Source: Achromobacter sp. (GTDB taxonomy: Bacteria; Pseudomonadota; Gammaproteobacteria; Burkholderiales; Burkholderiaceae_B). From it: a stretch of 7,568 nucleotides of DNA. The position numbers and the translations under genes are program-made. Every line of letters starts with the position of its first letter. Position 1 is the stretch's first letter. Location: assembly GCA_003454835.1 (NCBI GenBank), contig DMTA01000539.1:4276-11843 (forward strand), written 5' to 3'. Of this stretch, positions 1-6,863 are shown piece after piece. The notes under the pieces were generated by a model. The model did not search any database, was not told the DNA's origin, and saw nothing but the letters and a program-made list of their open reading frames with translations.

Positions 1-666
1 GAGAAGAAGCGCAAGATCATCGGTCGTACCTTTATCGACGTGTTCGATGCAGAAGCCAGCAAGCTGGATAACATCCAGTTCCTCGCCCAGGGCACCATCT
101 ACCCCGATGTGATCGAGTCGGCTGGCGCCAAGAGCGGCAAGGCCCATGTGATCAAGTCGCACCACAACGTCGGCGGCCTGCCGGAGGAAATGAACCTCAA
201 GCTGGTCGAGCCGCTGCGTGAACTGTTCAAGGACGAGGTGCGCAAGATCGGCCTGGAACTCGGCCTGCCCTACGACATGGTCTACCGTCACCCGTTCCCG
301 GGCCCGGGTCTGGGTGTGCGCATCCTCGGCGAAGTGAAGAAGGAATATGCCGACCTGCTGCGTCGCGCGGATCACATCTTCATCGAAGAGCTGCGCAACT
401 TCGACTGGTACCACAAGACCAGCCAGGCCTTCGTGGTGTTCCAGCCGGTGAAATCGGTCGGTGTGGTCGGCGACGGCCGCCGCTACGCCTGGGTCGTCGC
501 GCTGCGAGCGGTGGAAACCATCGACTTCATGACCGCACGTTGGGCGCACCTGCCTTATGAGTTGCTGGAAAAGGTGTCCAACCGCATCATCAACGAAATC
601 GAAGGCATCTCCCGCGTGACCTACGATGTGTCGAGCAAGCCGCCGGCCACCATCGAGTGGGAATGA
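1..666 (+). CDS. guaA: GMP synthase (glutamine-hydrolysing), C-terminal part
   Basis: This is the 3' portion of guaA. The frame is open from base 1, so the gene begins outside the window and the first ATG at 40 is internal. GuaA makes GMP from XMP in the cytoplasm, using ATP and ammonia released from glutamine, as the last step of de novo guanine nucleotide synthesis. The 221 codons seen equal roughly residues 305-525 of the usual 525. They hold the end of the ATP-pyrophosphatase domain and the whole C-terminal dimerisation domain. Family hallmarks are the lid segment [30 protein letters not shown], the DFMTA segment and the invariant end KPPATIEWE. The amidotransferase domain lies upstream and cannot be checked. 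guaA is usually preceded by guaB. Identification is essentially certain. Confidence 0.98.
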   Translation, partial: EKKRKIIGRTFIDVFDAEASKLDNIQFLAQGTIYPDVIESAGAKSGKAHVIKSHHNVGGLPEEMNLKLVEPLRELFKDEVRKIGLELGLPYDMVYRHPFPGPGLGVRILGEVKKEYADLLRRADHIFIEELRNFDWYHKTSQAFVVFQPVKSVGVVGDGRRYAWVVALRAVETIDFMTARWAHLPYELLEKVSNRIINEIEGISRVTYDVSSKPPATIEWE

Positions 667-672
667 TCTGAA

Positions 673-703
673 GCAATGAGGGCAGCCCAGGCTGCCCTCA
701 TGC
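673..703 (+). terminator. Stem-loop after guaA, possible terminator
   Basis: Starting about 10 bases after the guaA stop there is a near-perfect inverted repeat: ATGAGGGCAGCC (676-687) pairs with GGCTGCCCTCAT (690-701), and a further GC/GC pair beyond a bulged A extends the stem. The effective loop is CCAG. The stem is GC-rich and stable, but the bases after it (tatgcgcagc) contain no T-run. It is therefore not a textbook intrinsic terminator; it could be a weak terminator or a 3'-end RNA stabiliser. Its place just after a stop codon supports a 3'-end role. Confidence 0.5.
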
Positions 704-764
704 TATGCGCAGCCTCCGCAGAGAGGCGCGTCGAGCCTGATGGGCCCATCAATTCGGACTGGCT

Positions 765-768
765 GGAG
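765..768 (+). promoter_or_regulatory. Ribosome binding site of the multicopper oxidase
   Basis: GGAG lies 7 bases before the ATG at 776. It supports that start over the in-frame ATG at 740, which would add 12 residues (MGPSIRTGWSPC) in front of the Tat motif and has no comparable Shine-Dalgarno. Confidence 0.6.
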
Positions 769-775
769 CCCATGC

Positions 776-2146
776 ATGTCCTTTACCCGTAGACAGATTC
801 TCACCGGCCTGGCCGGTCTTGGTGTCGTCGGTCTCGCCGGCAGTGGCGCGCGCTACTGGCTCGGTCGCCCGGCCGACATCACCACTCATGACTACGAACT
901 GATTGCCGCCCCGCTGGACGTGGAGCTGGTGCCCGGTCACGTCACGCCTGCCTGGGCCTATGGCGGGCAAGCGCCTGGCCTGGAGCTGCGTGGCCGTCAG
1001 GGCGACTGGCTGCGGGTGCGCTTCATCAACAATCTGCCCGAGCCCACCACCATCCATTGGCATGGCATTCGTCTGCCGCTGGAAATGGATGGCGTGCCCT
1101 ACGTATCGCAGTTGCCGGTGTTGCCCGGCGAGTTGTTCGACTATCGCTTCCAGCTGCACGATGCCGGCAGCTTCTGGTATCACCCGCACACCAGCAGTGC
1201 CGCACAGCTGGGTCGCGGGCTGGTCGGTCCGCTGATTGTCGAGGAGCGCGAGCCAAGCGGTTTCAGGCACGAGCGCACGCTCAACCTGAAAAGCTGGCAT
1301 GTCGACAAGCGGGGAGCGTTCACCGAATTCAGCGTGCCGCGCGAGGCGGCCCGTGGCGGCACGCCGGGCGTGCTGTCGACGGTGAATGGCACACATGCGC
1401 CCACGCTTGATCTGCCGGCCGGGCAGGTCGTGCGGCTGCGGCTGCTGAATCTCGACAACACCCTGACCTATCGGCTGAACCTGCCAGATAGCGAGGCGCG
1501 CATCTATGCGCTCGATGGACATCCGATCGCTCCGATGCCGCTGGGCAAGGAGTACTGGCTCGGTCCGGGCATGCGTATCGACCTGGCGCTGAAGGTGCCG
1601 GAGGCCGGCACGGAGCTGTCCTTGCGCAATGGTCCGCTACGGCTGGCGACGCTGCGCTCGGTGGCGCATGACGATGTCGCCGGCGACTGGCCGCCGGCGT
1701 TGCCGGCCAATCCCGTGGCGGAGCCGGATTTGCAGCGCGCGGAAACGCTGCGCTTCAACTTCGAGTGGGCCGGTACCTTGTCGACAGACGCCGCACAGGG
1801 CGGCGCCTATACCTTCTGGCAGATCAACGGCGAGGCCTAGGACATCAACGACAGGACCTGTGCCGATCGCCCGATTGCGACGCTGAAAAAGGATGGCCAT
1901 TACATCTTCGAGCTGCGCAACCTCAGTCAGTACCAGCATCCGATTCATCTGCACGGGATGACCTTCAAGGTGATCTCGTCCAATCGCCGCAAGATCGATC
2001 CGTGGTTCACCGATACCTACCTGCTGGGCAAGAACGAGACGGCCCGTATCGCGCTGGTCGCCGATAATCCGGGTGTCTGGATGTTTCACTGTCATGTCAT
2101 CGACCACATGGAAACCGGGTTGATGGCAGCGATCGAGGTGGTATGA
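776..2146 (+). pseudogene. cumA: CumA-type multicopper oxidase, interrupted by an in-frame amber codon
   Basis: With the stop read through, this is a full-length 456-residue laccase-type multicopper oxidase. Such enzymes couple oxidation of metals or phenols to reduction of O2 to water, outside the cytoplasmic membrane. The N-terminus is a twin-arginine signal: TRRQIL followed by a Gly/Ala/Leu-rich hydrophobic stretch. Copper motifs are HWHG (94-97), HPH (136-138), HPIHLHG (388-394) and HCHVIDH (438-444), with T1 Cys439. The axial T1 position is Leu449, followed by Met450. TAG at 1838-1840 (residue 355) cuts the product after 354 residues and removes the last two copper motifs, including the T1 site. 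The reading frame continues undisturbed to TGA at 2144-2146. The gene sits between guaA and tadA as in other pseudomonads. CumA was first linked to Mn(II) oxidation in P. putida; that role has been disputed. The symbol rests on family resemblance and gene order. Confidence 0.88.
1838..1840 (+). other. In-frame amber codon (TAG), probably TGG (Trp) originally
   Basis: The codon sits in NGEA-stop-DINDRTC, where a Trp (GEAWDIND) is the expected residue, so a single G-to-A change explains it. The frame, length and motif content downstream are intact, which argues against a frameshift. It could be a true nonsense mutation, a sequencing error or, less likely, a suppressed codon. Confidence 0.8.
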
Positions 2147-2154
2147 GACAGGGC

Positions 2155-2158
2155 GGAG
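2155..2158 (+). promoter_or_regulatory. Ribosome binding site of tadA
   Basis: GGAG ends 7 bases before a GTG at 2166. It fixes the tadA start on this GTG; the next in-frame ATG (2211) would remove 15 residues, including part of the first helix of the fold. Confidence 0.6.
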
Positions 2159-2165
2159 TAGGGCA

Positions 2166-2648
2166 GTGAGGAAGCCGCAGATCATCGACCGCAGCCAGGA
2201 CGAGCGCTTCATGCGCGAAGCCCTGGCGCTGGCGGCGCAGGGCGCTGCGTTGGGAGAGGTGCCGGTCGGCGCTGTGCTGGTGCAGGACGGGCAGATCATC
2301 GGGCGCGGCTTCAACTGCCCGATCTCCCGACACGACCCCAGTGCGCATGCGGAAATGGTCGCGGTGCGGGATGCGGCGCAGGTGCTGCAGAACTATCGGC
2401 TACCCGGCGTGACGCTCTACGTCACGCTGGAGCCGTGCAGCATGTGCGCCGGTCTGATCGTGCATTCGCGGATCCAGCGCGTCGTCTATGGCGCCACCGA
2501 GCCGAAGGCCGGCGTGGTTGTCAGTCGCGGCCAGTTTTTCGATCAGGGCTTTCTCAACCACCGGGTGCTGGTCGAGGGTGGTGTGCTGGCCGAGGAGTGC
2601 GGGATGGTGCTCAGCGAGTTCTTCCGCCAGCGCCGGCAGAAGGGTTAG
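2166..2648 (+). CDS. tadA: tRNA-specific adenosine deaminase TadA
   Basis: TadA deaminates adenosine 34 to inosine in the anticodon of tRNA-Arg(ACG). This lets one tRNA read CGU, CGC and CGA, and the gene is usually essential. The 160-residue product has the cytidine/deoxycytidylate deaminase zinc site: HAEM with His61 as zinc ligand and Glu63 as proton shuttle, and PCSMC with Cys91 and Cys94 as the other ligands. Also present are PVGAVLV (33-39), RHDPSAHAE (55-63) and RVVYGATEPKAG (105-116), all typical of TadA rather than of a free-base deaminase. The length is normal. The start is GTG. The gene begins 19 bases after the multicopper oxidase stop, so it is probably co-transcribed with it. 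Its stop overlaps the stop of the opposing ABC ATPase gene. Confidence 0.96.
   Translation: MRKPQIIDRSQDERFMREALALAAQGAALGEVPVGAVLVQDGQIIGRGFNCPISRHDPSAHAEMVAVRDAAQVLQNYRLPGVTLYVTLEPCSMCAGLIVHSRIQRVVYGATEPKAGVVVSRGQFFDQGFLNHRVLVEGGVLAEECGMVLSEFFRQRRQKG
2645..2648. other. Overlapping convergent stop codons of tadA and the ABC ATPase
   Basis: The tetranucleotide TTAG holds both stops: TAG of tadA on the plus strand (2646-2648) and TAA of the ABC gene on the minus strand (TTA at 2645-2647). There is no space between the genes for a terminator, so any termination signal must lie inside the opposing coding region. Confidence 0.9.
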
Positions 2649-3742
2649 CGCGCCGCTGTTGTCGGCTGCAGCGTTTCATGGGCGGCGACGCTGCCCTGTG
2701 CCGGAAAGACCACCAGATGGTCGGCGGCGATGGCAATGCCGACTTCCTGCCCGGTGGGGTAGTCCGCATGGCTGGTGAAGATCGCCACCAGTTGATTGCC
2801 GGTGGGCAGCTGCAGCCGGTACAGCGTCGACGCGCCGAGGAAGGTCTTGCCGACGATAAGCGCCCGCAGCGGGCTGTCCGGCTTGTAGATGATGTCATCC
2901 GGGCGCAGCAGCACGTCTACCGAGCTACCTGCGGGCCAGTTGTAGGCGCGGTTGCCGCGAATCGGGCCTAGCTCGGTCTGTACCGTTTCAGGGTCCAGCA
3001 GCTGCCCGCGGATGAAATAGCCCTGGCCGATAAAGCTGGCCACGAAGGGCGTCAGCGGTTCGTGGTAAAGGTTGAACGGGGTGTCCCACTGCTCCAGGCG
3101 ACCGTCCTTGAACACGCCGACCTGATCGCTGACGGCGAAGGCTTCTTCCTGATCATGGGTGACCAGAATGGCGCTGGTGTTGCGCGCCTTGAGAATCTCG
3201 CGCACTTCATGGCTGAGGCGCCGGCGCAGTTCGACGTCGAGGTTGGAGAACGGCTCGTCCAGCAGCAAAAGTGCAGGCTCGGGCGCCAGGGCGCGGGCCA
3301 GTGCGACGCGCTGCTGCTGTCCCCCGGAGAGCTCGTGCGGATAGCGTTTGCCAAGGGCGGACAGGTGCACCAGTTCGAGCATCTCGGAGACGATCCGCGA
3401 GCAGTCAGGCTGCTTGCGAATCCCGAAGGCGATGTTCTCCGCCACGGTCAGATGGGGAAACAGCGCGTAGTCCTGAAAGACCATGCCGATGCGGCGCTTC
3501 TCCGGCGCCAGGGTGAAGCCCGAGCGGGAAATGACCGACTCCGCCAGGTGGATTTCGCCCTGGTGCACCGGCTCGAAGCCGGCGATAGCACGCAGCGTGG
3601 TGGTCTTGCCGCAACCGGACGGGCCCAGCAGGCAGCCGATGTCGCCGCGGTTCAGATGCAGGTTGAGGTGCTGGACGATGCTCTGCTCGCCGTAGCCGCA
3701 GGCCAGGTCACGCAGTTGTAGCAGCGGCGGCTCGTGTTTCAT
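2645..3742 (-). CDS. ABC transporter ATP-binding protein, Fbp/Pot-like (argF-associated)
   Basis: This 365-residue cytoplasmic ATPase subunit would power an importer whose permease and binding protein are not in the window. The nucleotide-binding domain is complete: Walker [10 protein letters not shown] (40-48), Q-loop Gln90 in [12 protein letters not shown], signature LSGGQQQR (138-145), Walker B LLLLDEP (158-164), D-loop and H-loop His196. The region after about 235 is a TOBE-like regulatory domain (LLRPDDI near 278), as in the FbpC (iron) and PotA (polyamine) families. Its resemblance is closest to FbpC, but the substrate cannot be read from sequence. I chose the ATG at 3742; longer versions of the frame run into the argF coding region. 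The start overlaps the preceding stop by ATGA and has no clear Shine-Dalgarno, so translation is probably coupled to the upstream gene. In P. aeruginosa an ABC ATPase also lies next to argF (PA3538/PA3537, from memory). Confidence 0.9.
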   Translation of the reverse strand: MKHEPPLLQLRDLACGYGEQSIVQHLNLHLNRGDIGCLLGPSGCGKTTTLRAIAGFEPVHQGEIHLAESVISRSGFTLAPEKRRIGMVFQDYALFPHLTVAENIAFGIRKQPDCSRIVSEMLELVHLSALGKRYPHELSGGQQQRVALARALAPEPALLLLDEPFSNLDVELRRRLSHEVREILKARNTSAILVTHDQEEAFAVSDQVGVFKDGRLEQWDTPFNLYHEPLTPFVASFIGQGYFIRGQLLDPETVQTELGPIRGNRAYNWPAGSSVDVLLRPDDIIYKPDSPLRALIVGKTFLGASTLYRLQLPTGNQLVAIFTSHADYPTGQEVGIAIAADHLVVFPAQGSVAAHETLQPTTAAR

Positions 3743-4080
3743 GCGTGGTGGTAGGCCGGCTCGACGAGAAACTCCAGCAGCGCCTTCTGTACATGCAGGC
3801 GGTTCTCGGCCTGATCCCAGGCCACGGAGCGCGGATCGTCGAGCAGGTCGTGGCTGATCTCCTCGCCGCGGTGGGCCGGCAGGCAATGCATGAACAGCAC
3901 GTCCTCGGCAGCGCAATCGAGCAGAGCGCGGTCCACCTGATAGGGGCGGAACGTGGCCAGGCGCGCAGCGGCTTCGTCTTCTTGGCCCATGGAGGCCCAG
4001 ACGTCGGTGCTGATCAGGTGTGCGCCTGCAGCCGCTTCGCGCGGATCACGCATTACCTGCACGCGATCACCGGCGCGCGC
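3739..4080 (-). pseudogene. argF: Ornithine carbamoyltransferase, C-terminal third only
   Basis: About 113 residues match the ornithine-binding domain of anabolic OTC, which makes citrulline from ornithine and carbamoyl phosphate in arginine synthesis. Visible are the ornithine-binding segment with Asp328, Ser332, Met333 ([11 protein letters not shown]), the catalytic HCLP (His367, Cys368, Leu369, Pro370; chimera numbering), HRGEEIS and [12 protein letters not shown], with Arg396 in the substrate-binding position. Roughly the first 190 of about 305 residues are absent, including the carbamoyl-phosphate motif STRTR and the HPxQ motif, so this copy cannot be an active OTC. The next gene, the ABC ATPase, is the normal neighbour, so this end is the native side of the junction. 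The exact 5' limit is uncertain by about 10-15 bases. Confidence 0.9.
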
Positions 4081-4986
4081 CATCAGCTCGGCCGTTTCCT
4101 CGTCCATCATGCTGCCGTGCTCGATGCTCTGCACGCCCGCCTTGATGGCGCGCTGGATGGCGGTGGGCGTGTAGGCGTGCACCGCCACGTAGGTGCCCCA
4201 GTCCGTCGCAGCATCCACCGCCGCGCGCAACTCCGGGTCGGTGAACGTCACCACATCCAACGGGCTGTGGGGCGACGACACGCCGCCACCGCCGGTCAGC
4301 TTGATCTGCGTCGCGCCCTGCATGAGCTGTTCGCGCGTGCGCAGGCGCACTTCGTCGGGGCTGTCGGCGATCGTGCTATCACCGGACAGATCGTGCCGCG
4401 AACCCGGCGCGCCCAGCGTGCGCGGCAGGTCCGCCATCGAGCGGAAGTCGCCATGCCCGCTGGTCACGCTGATCATCGCGCCGGACGGATAGATACGCGG
4501 ACCGGGGATCACGCCCTGGTCCACCGCCAGCTTCAGGCTGAAGACCGAGCCGCCCAGGTCGCGCACCGTCGTGAAGCCGCGCATCAGCGTTTTCTTCGCC
4601 TCGACGCCCGCGACAATGTTGAGATACGTGGGGTCCTGCGTCATCGCCACCGCAAGCGGCACGCCCACGAACATGCTGTGCCAGTGCATGTCGATGAGAC
4701 CCGGCATCAGCGTGCGGCCGCCGCCGTCGATGACGCGCGCACCATCGGCCGCGATCTTGTCCCGAGACACTTTTTCGATGACGTTGCCGTGGACCAGCAC
4801 GCTGCTCGCGGGGCTCAACTCGCCAGATACGCCGTCGAAGATGCGCACGTTCTCGAACAGAATCCTGGAATCCGTTACGGCCTGCGGCGCCGCGGCATCC
4901 GTCGCAACAGGCAGACCATGGGAATGCGCCATCGTGGTGCCGAAAATCAGCGCGGCGGCGAGTGCAATGCCTGTCCTGACAATCAT
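3739..4986 (-). CDS. Chimeric ORF: secreted amidohydrolase N-terminus joined in frame to the ArgF C-terminus
   Basis: One uninterrupted frame of 415 residues holds parts of two unrelated enzymes. Residues 1 to about 302 are a signal peptide plus most of a metal-dependent amidohydrolase. Residues from about 303 to 415 are the end of ornithine carbamoyltransferase. There is no linker and no stop at the join. The start is the ATG at 4986, with GAGG 7 bases upstream; a longer in-frame version would run back through the SLC13 gene. The stop overlaps the ABC ATPase start by ATGA. The product would be directed to the periplasm by the amidohydrolase signal. A folded, active protein is unlikely because the amidohydrolase barrel is not closed and the OTC part is a fragment of a two-domain enzyme. 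I treat it as the scar of a rearrangement or as an assembly join, not as a designed fusion. Confidence 0.85.
   Translation of the reverse strand: MIVRTGIALAAALIFGTTMAHSHGLPVATDAAAPQAVTDSRILFENVRIFDGVSGELSPASSVLVHGNVIEKVSRDKIAADGARVIDGGGRTLMPGLIDMHWHSMFVGVPLAVAMTQDPTYLNIVAGVEAKKTLMRGFTTVRDLGGSVFSLKLAVDQGVIPGPRIYPSGAMISVTSGHGDFRSMADLPRTLGAPGSRHDLSGDSTIADSPDEVRLRTREQLMQGATQIKLTGGGGVSSPHSPLDVVTFTDPELRAAVDAATDWGTYVAVHAYTPTAIQRAIKAGVQSIEHGSMMDEETAELMARAGDRVQVMRDPREAAAGAHLISTDVWASMGQEDEAAARLATFRPYQVDRALLDCAAEDVLFMHCLPAHRGEEISHDLLDDPRSVAWDQAENRLHVQKALLEFLVEPAYHHA
4066..4090. other. Junction between argF and the foreign amidohydrolase operon
   Basis: Amidohydrolase similarity is clear up to [15 protein letters not shown] (coding bases 4119 down to 4078). 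OTC similarity is clear from [19 protein letters not shown] (4071 downward). The stretch between (ARAG, with the GC-only run cggcgcgcgcc at 4071-4081) fits either parent, so the breakpoint lies here. I see no inverted repeats, integrase site or target-site duplication at the join. The low-complexity GC run could be microhomology. Confidence 0.8.
4072..4986 (-). pseudogene. Secreted metal-dependent amidohydrolase (Xaa-Pro/imidazolonepropionase-like), 3'-truncated
   Basis: Residues 1-20 ([20 protein letters not shown]) form a Sec signal peptide, so the mature enzyme was periplasmic. The beta-sandwich start and TIM barrel follow, with ligands of a binuclear metal site: HWH (His101, His103) after LMPGLID, Lys229 in IKLTGGGG as the likely carboxylated lysine, His270 in VAVHAYT, and His290 in SIEHGSMMD. 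The last essential residue, the Asp of the GTD-type motif on strand 8, and roughly 110 C-terminal residues are missing because the gene joins argF. Relatives with this lysine type cleave dipeptides or N-acyl amino acids; some once called prolidases are Xaa-Arg/Lys carboxypeptidases. The substrate here is unknown. The gene starts 29 bases after the SLC13 permease, so the two form an operon. Confidence 0.88.
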
Positions 4987-4993
4987 GATGAAA

Positions 4994-4997
4994 CCTC
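4994..4997 (-). promoter_or_regulatory. Ribosome binding site of the amidohydrolase chimera
   Basis: GAGG on the minus strand (CCTC on plus) lies 7 bases before the ATG at 4986, directly ahead of the signal peptide. It decides this start among the in-frame possibilities. Confidence 0.55.
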
Positions 4998-5015
4998 GAC
5001 GTGGATCATCCGCCC

Positions 5016-6836
5016 TCAGGACGGAAACAGGATCGGAATCAGCGTCACGCTGACCACCAGGGAAAACACCGCCAACGGCGTTCCAATCTTCAGGTAATCG
5101 GAAAACCCGAAGCCGCCCGCCACGCTGACCAGCGCGTTGGAGGGCGTCGAGACCGGAGACATGAATGCCGCCGACGCCCCGATGGCAACCGTCATCGCGA
5201 AGGCATAGGGCGATGCGTGCAGGCTTTCGGCAATGCTGATCGCAACGGGCCCCATCAGCACGGCGGTCGCCGTTCCGGACACGACCACCCCCAGGCATAC
5301 CGTCGCCGTGAATATCAGCGCCAACTGCCCGTAAATGCCCCAGTCGCCCGCAAAATTCAACAGGAACTGCGCGGCAAGGTCCACGCCGCCGCTGCGCTTG
5401 AGTGCCAACGCAAACGGCAGCATCCCGACGATCAGTATCAGCGCGCGCCAGTTGATCGAACGGTAGGCCACATCAAGCGTGACGCAACCGAACGCGCCCA
5501 TCAGCAGCGCCCCGATCAGGCCTGCCATTACGTTGGGCACCCAATCCGTCAGCATCAGGAAGATCACGGTGGCCAGCGCGACCAGCGCGTGAATCGCCCG
5601 ATTTGGCACCGGGATCAGGGAATCGGCCTCAACGGGCATGGCCAGGCTGACCAGATCGTGCTCCTCGGCCTGCAGCGAGAAGATGCCCGCCCAAGGCCCC
5701 ACAACCAGCAGCGTATCGCCCACGCGCATCCGCACGTCCGGCAGGTCGCGCAGCGCCTCTTTGCCACGCCAGACGCCGACGATGAACAGACCGTGGCGCT
5801 CCAGCACCACCGAATCCCGGGCGCTGGCGCCGACCAGCCGGGATTCCGCCGGGACGATCACCTCCACCATGCCCACGTCGCGCGCCTGATCGGCGAAATA
5901 CACGCCGGACATCGCCAGCCGCTTGAGCAGATGGCGGCCGCAAAACCCGTCGATGTCGAAGCTATCGGCATCGCGGTCCAGCAACAGGATGTCGCCGGCT
6001 TCCAGCACGTCGTCCGCTGTCGCGCGCATCACCGCACGGGAAAACCGGGAGTTCCGCTCGATCGCGATGACGCGGGCTGACTTGCCGAGTTCCTCGGCCC
6101 AGATGCCAAGCTGGCGCCCGACGAGGTCGGACTCTTCCTGGACCAGAAGGCGGTACGCGCGGTTCTGCAGCGCATATTTGGTGGCCCAATCGCCCAGGCT
6201 GGGCCGGGGGGTGGCTCTCTGGCTCTGGCCAGCGTCGATGAGCCGCCGGGCGAACACCATATAGGCGATGCCGCCGGCCAGCATCACCACCCCGATCGGC
6301 GTGAAGTCAAAGAATCCGAAGCCTTCATATCCCGCATAGTTCAAGGCGCTGTTCAACACCAGGTTGGGTGTGGTCGCCACGAGCGTCAGCATGCCGCTGA
6401 TGGCGGCGGCCGTTCCCATGGGCATCAATATCCGGCGGCTGGCCATGCCGGTCTTGCGGGCGATGCGCAGCACGATGGGAATGAAGATGGCGACCACCGC
6501 GGTGGAGCTCATCACGGAGCCCATCGTCCCAACTGCCCCCATCACCAGCAGGACCAGCCAGCCCTCGCTCTTGCCCCCGTGCCGCAGCAGCAGATCGCCT
6601 ACGGCCTGCGCGACGCCGGTGCGCACCAGCCCCTCGCCGACCACGAAGAGGCACGCGATCAGGATGATGGCGGGATTCGAGAACCCGTCCAGCGCCTCGC
6701 GGTAGGTCACCGTGCCGCTCAGGGGCAGCAGCAGCATGACCAGCAACGCCACGGCATCCGAACGGGGCCGCCCGATGATGAACAGCGCAACCGCCGCGCA
6801 AAGGATGGTGAGGACGATCGCCAGTTCGCTGCCCAT
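5016..6836 (-). CDS. SLC13/DASS-family permease with two internal RCK_C (TrkA-C) domains
   Basis: This 606-residue inner-membrane carrier is of the divalent anion:sodium symporter type, with the layout of E. coli YfbS. The first membrane half (about 1-200) holds the inverted-repeat signature around 108-165, including [12 protein letters not shown] (154-165). A soluble middle part (about 220-390) contains two RCK_C-like folds ending in GDILLLDRD and GDTLLVVGP. The second membrane half (about 412-606) carries the matching signature STPSNALV (563-570) and a conserved end, [12 protein letters not shown]. Known relatives move dicarboxylates, sulfate or other oxyanions; the substrate here cannot be told. 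The positions of the usual Ser-Asn-Thr sodium/substrate motifs read Ser-Ser-Thr (110-112) and Ser-Gly-Thr (520-522). The ATG at 6836 has a G-rich AGGGGGC stretch upstream at a rather long spacing. Gaps are 27 bases to the antiporter and 29 to the amidohydrolase, which supports one operon. Confidence 0.92.
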   Translation of the reverse strand: MGSELAIVLTILCAAVALFIIGRPRSDAVALLVMLLLPLSGTVTYREALDGFSNPAIILIACLFVVGEGLVRTGVAQAVGDLLLRHGGKSEGWLVLLVMGAVGTMGSVMSSTAVVAIFIPIVLRIARKTGMASRRILMPMGTAAAISGMLTLVATTPNLVLNSALNYAGYEGFGFFDFTPIGVVMLAGGIAYMVFARRLIDAGQSQRATPRPSLGDWATKYALQNRAYRLLVQEESDLVGRQLGIWAEELGKSARVIAIERNSRFSRAVMRATADDVLEAGDILLLDRDADSFDIDGFCGRHLLKRLAMSGVYFADQARDVGMVEVIVPAESRLVGASARDSVVLERHGLFIVGVWRGKEALRDLPDVRMRVGDTLLVVGPWAGIFSLQAEEHDLVSLAMPVEADSLIPVPNRAIHALVALATVIFLMLTDWVPNVMAGLIGALLMGAFGCVTLDVAYRSINWRALILIVGMLPFALALKRSGGVDLAAQFLLNFAGDWGIYGQLALIFTATVCLGVVVSGTATAVLMGPVAISIAESLHASPYAFAMTVAIGASAAFMSPVSTPSNALVSVAGGFGFSDYLKIGTPLAVFSLVVSVTLIPILFPS

Positions 6837-6863
6837 TGCCGTGCTGCCCCCTGCCCCTTTCGG

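Noticed and set aside
740..775. Upstream ATG at 740 as the start of the multicopper oxidase
   Set aside because: It would place 12 extra residues before the Tat motif and lacks a ribosome binding site; the ATG at 776 has GGAG at proper spacing.
749..1522. Minus-strand ORF of 257 codons opposite the multicopper oxidase
   Set aside because: No motifs; the plus strand encodes a clear oxidase with copper-binding motifs in the same bases.
1841..2146. Separate small cupredoxin gene downstream of the amber codon
   Set aside because: It is in the same frame and continues the oxidase sequence without a gap; the first in-frame ATG (1958) falls after the HPIHLHG motif, so it is the cut-off tail and not an independent gene.
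1637..2314. Minus-strand ORF of 225 codons across the oxidase-tadA boundary
   Set aside because: It spans two genes with good plus-strand evidence and shows no domain.
3743..3916. Extended start of the ABC ATPase at 3916
   Set aside because: The added 58 residues are Arg/Pro-rich out-of-frame readings of argF, whose real frame here encodes [10 protein letters not shown] and AENRLH.
4066..4090. Attachment site or insertion-sequence end at the junction
   Set aside because: I see no inverted repeats, direct repeats, tRNA end or recombinase gene near it, only a GC-only run.
3745..5097. Long plus-strand ORF of 450 codons opposite the amidohydrolase/ArgF chimera
   Set aside because: Its product is rich in His, Arg and Ala with no recognisable motif, and the minus strand has clear family motifs over the whole stretch. 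It is an antisense shadow of GC-rich coding sequence.
5001..6080. Plus-strand ORF of 359 codons opposite the SLC13 permease
   Set aside because: The His/Arg/Gln-rich product without motifs is typical of the antisense frame of a GC-rich membrane protein gene.
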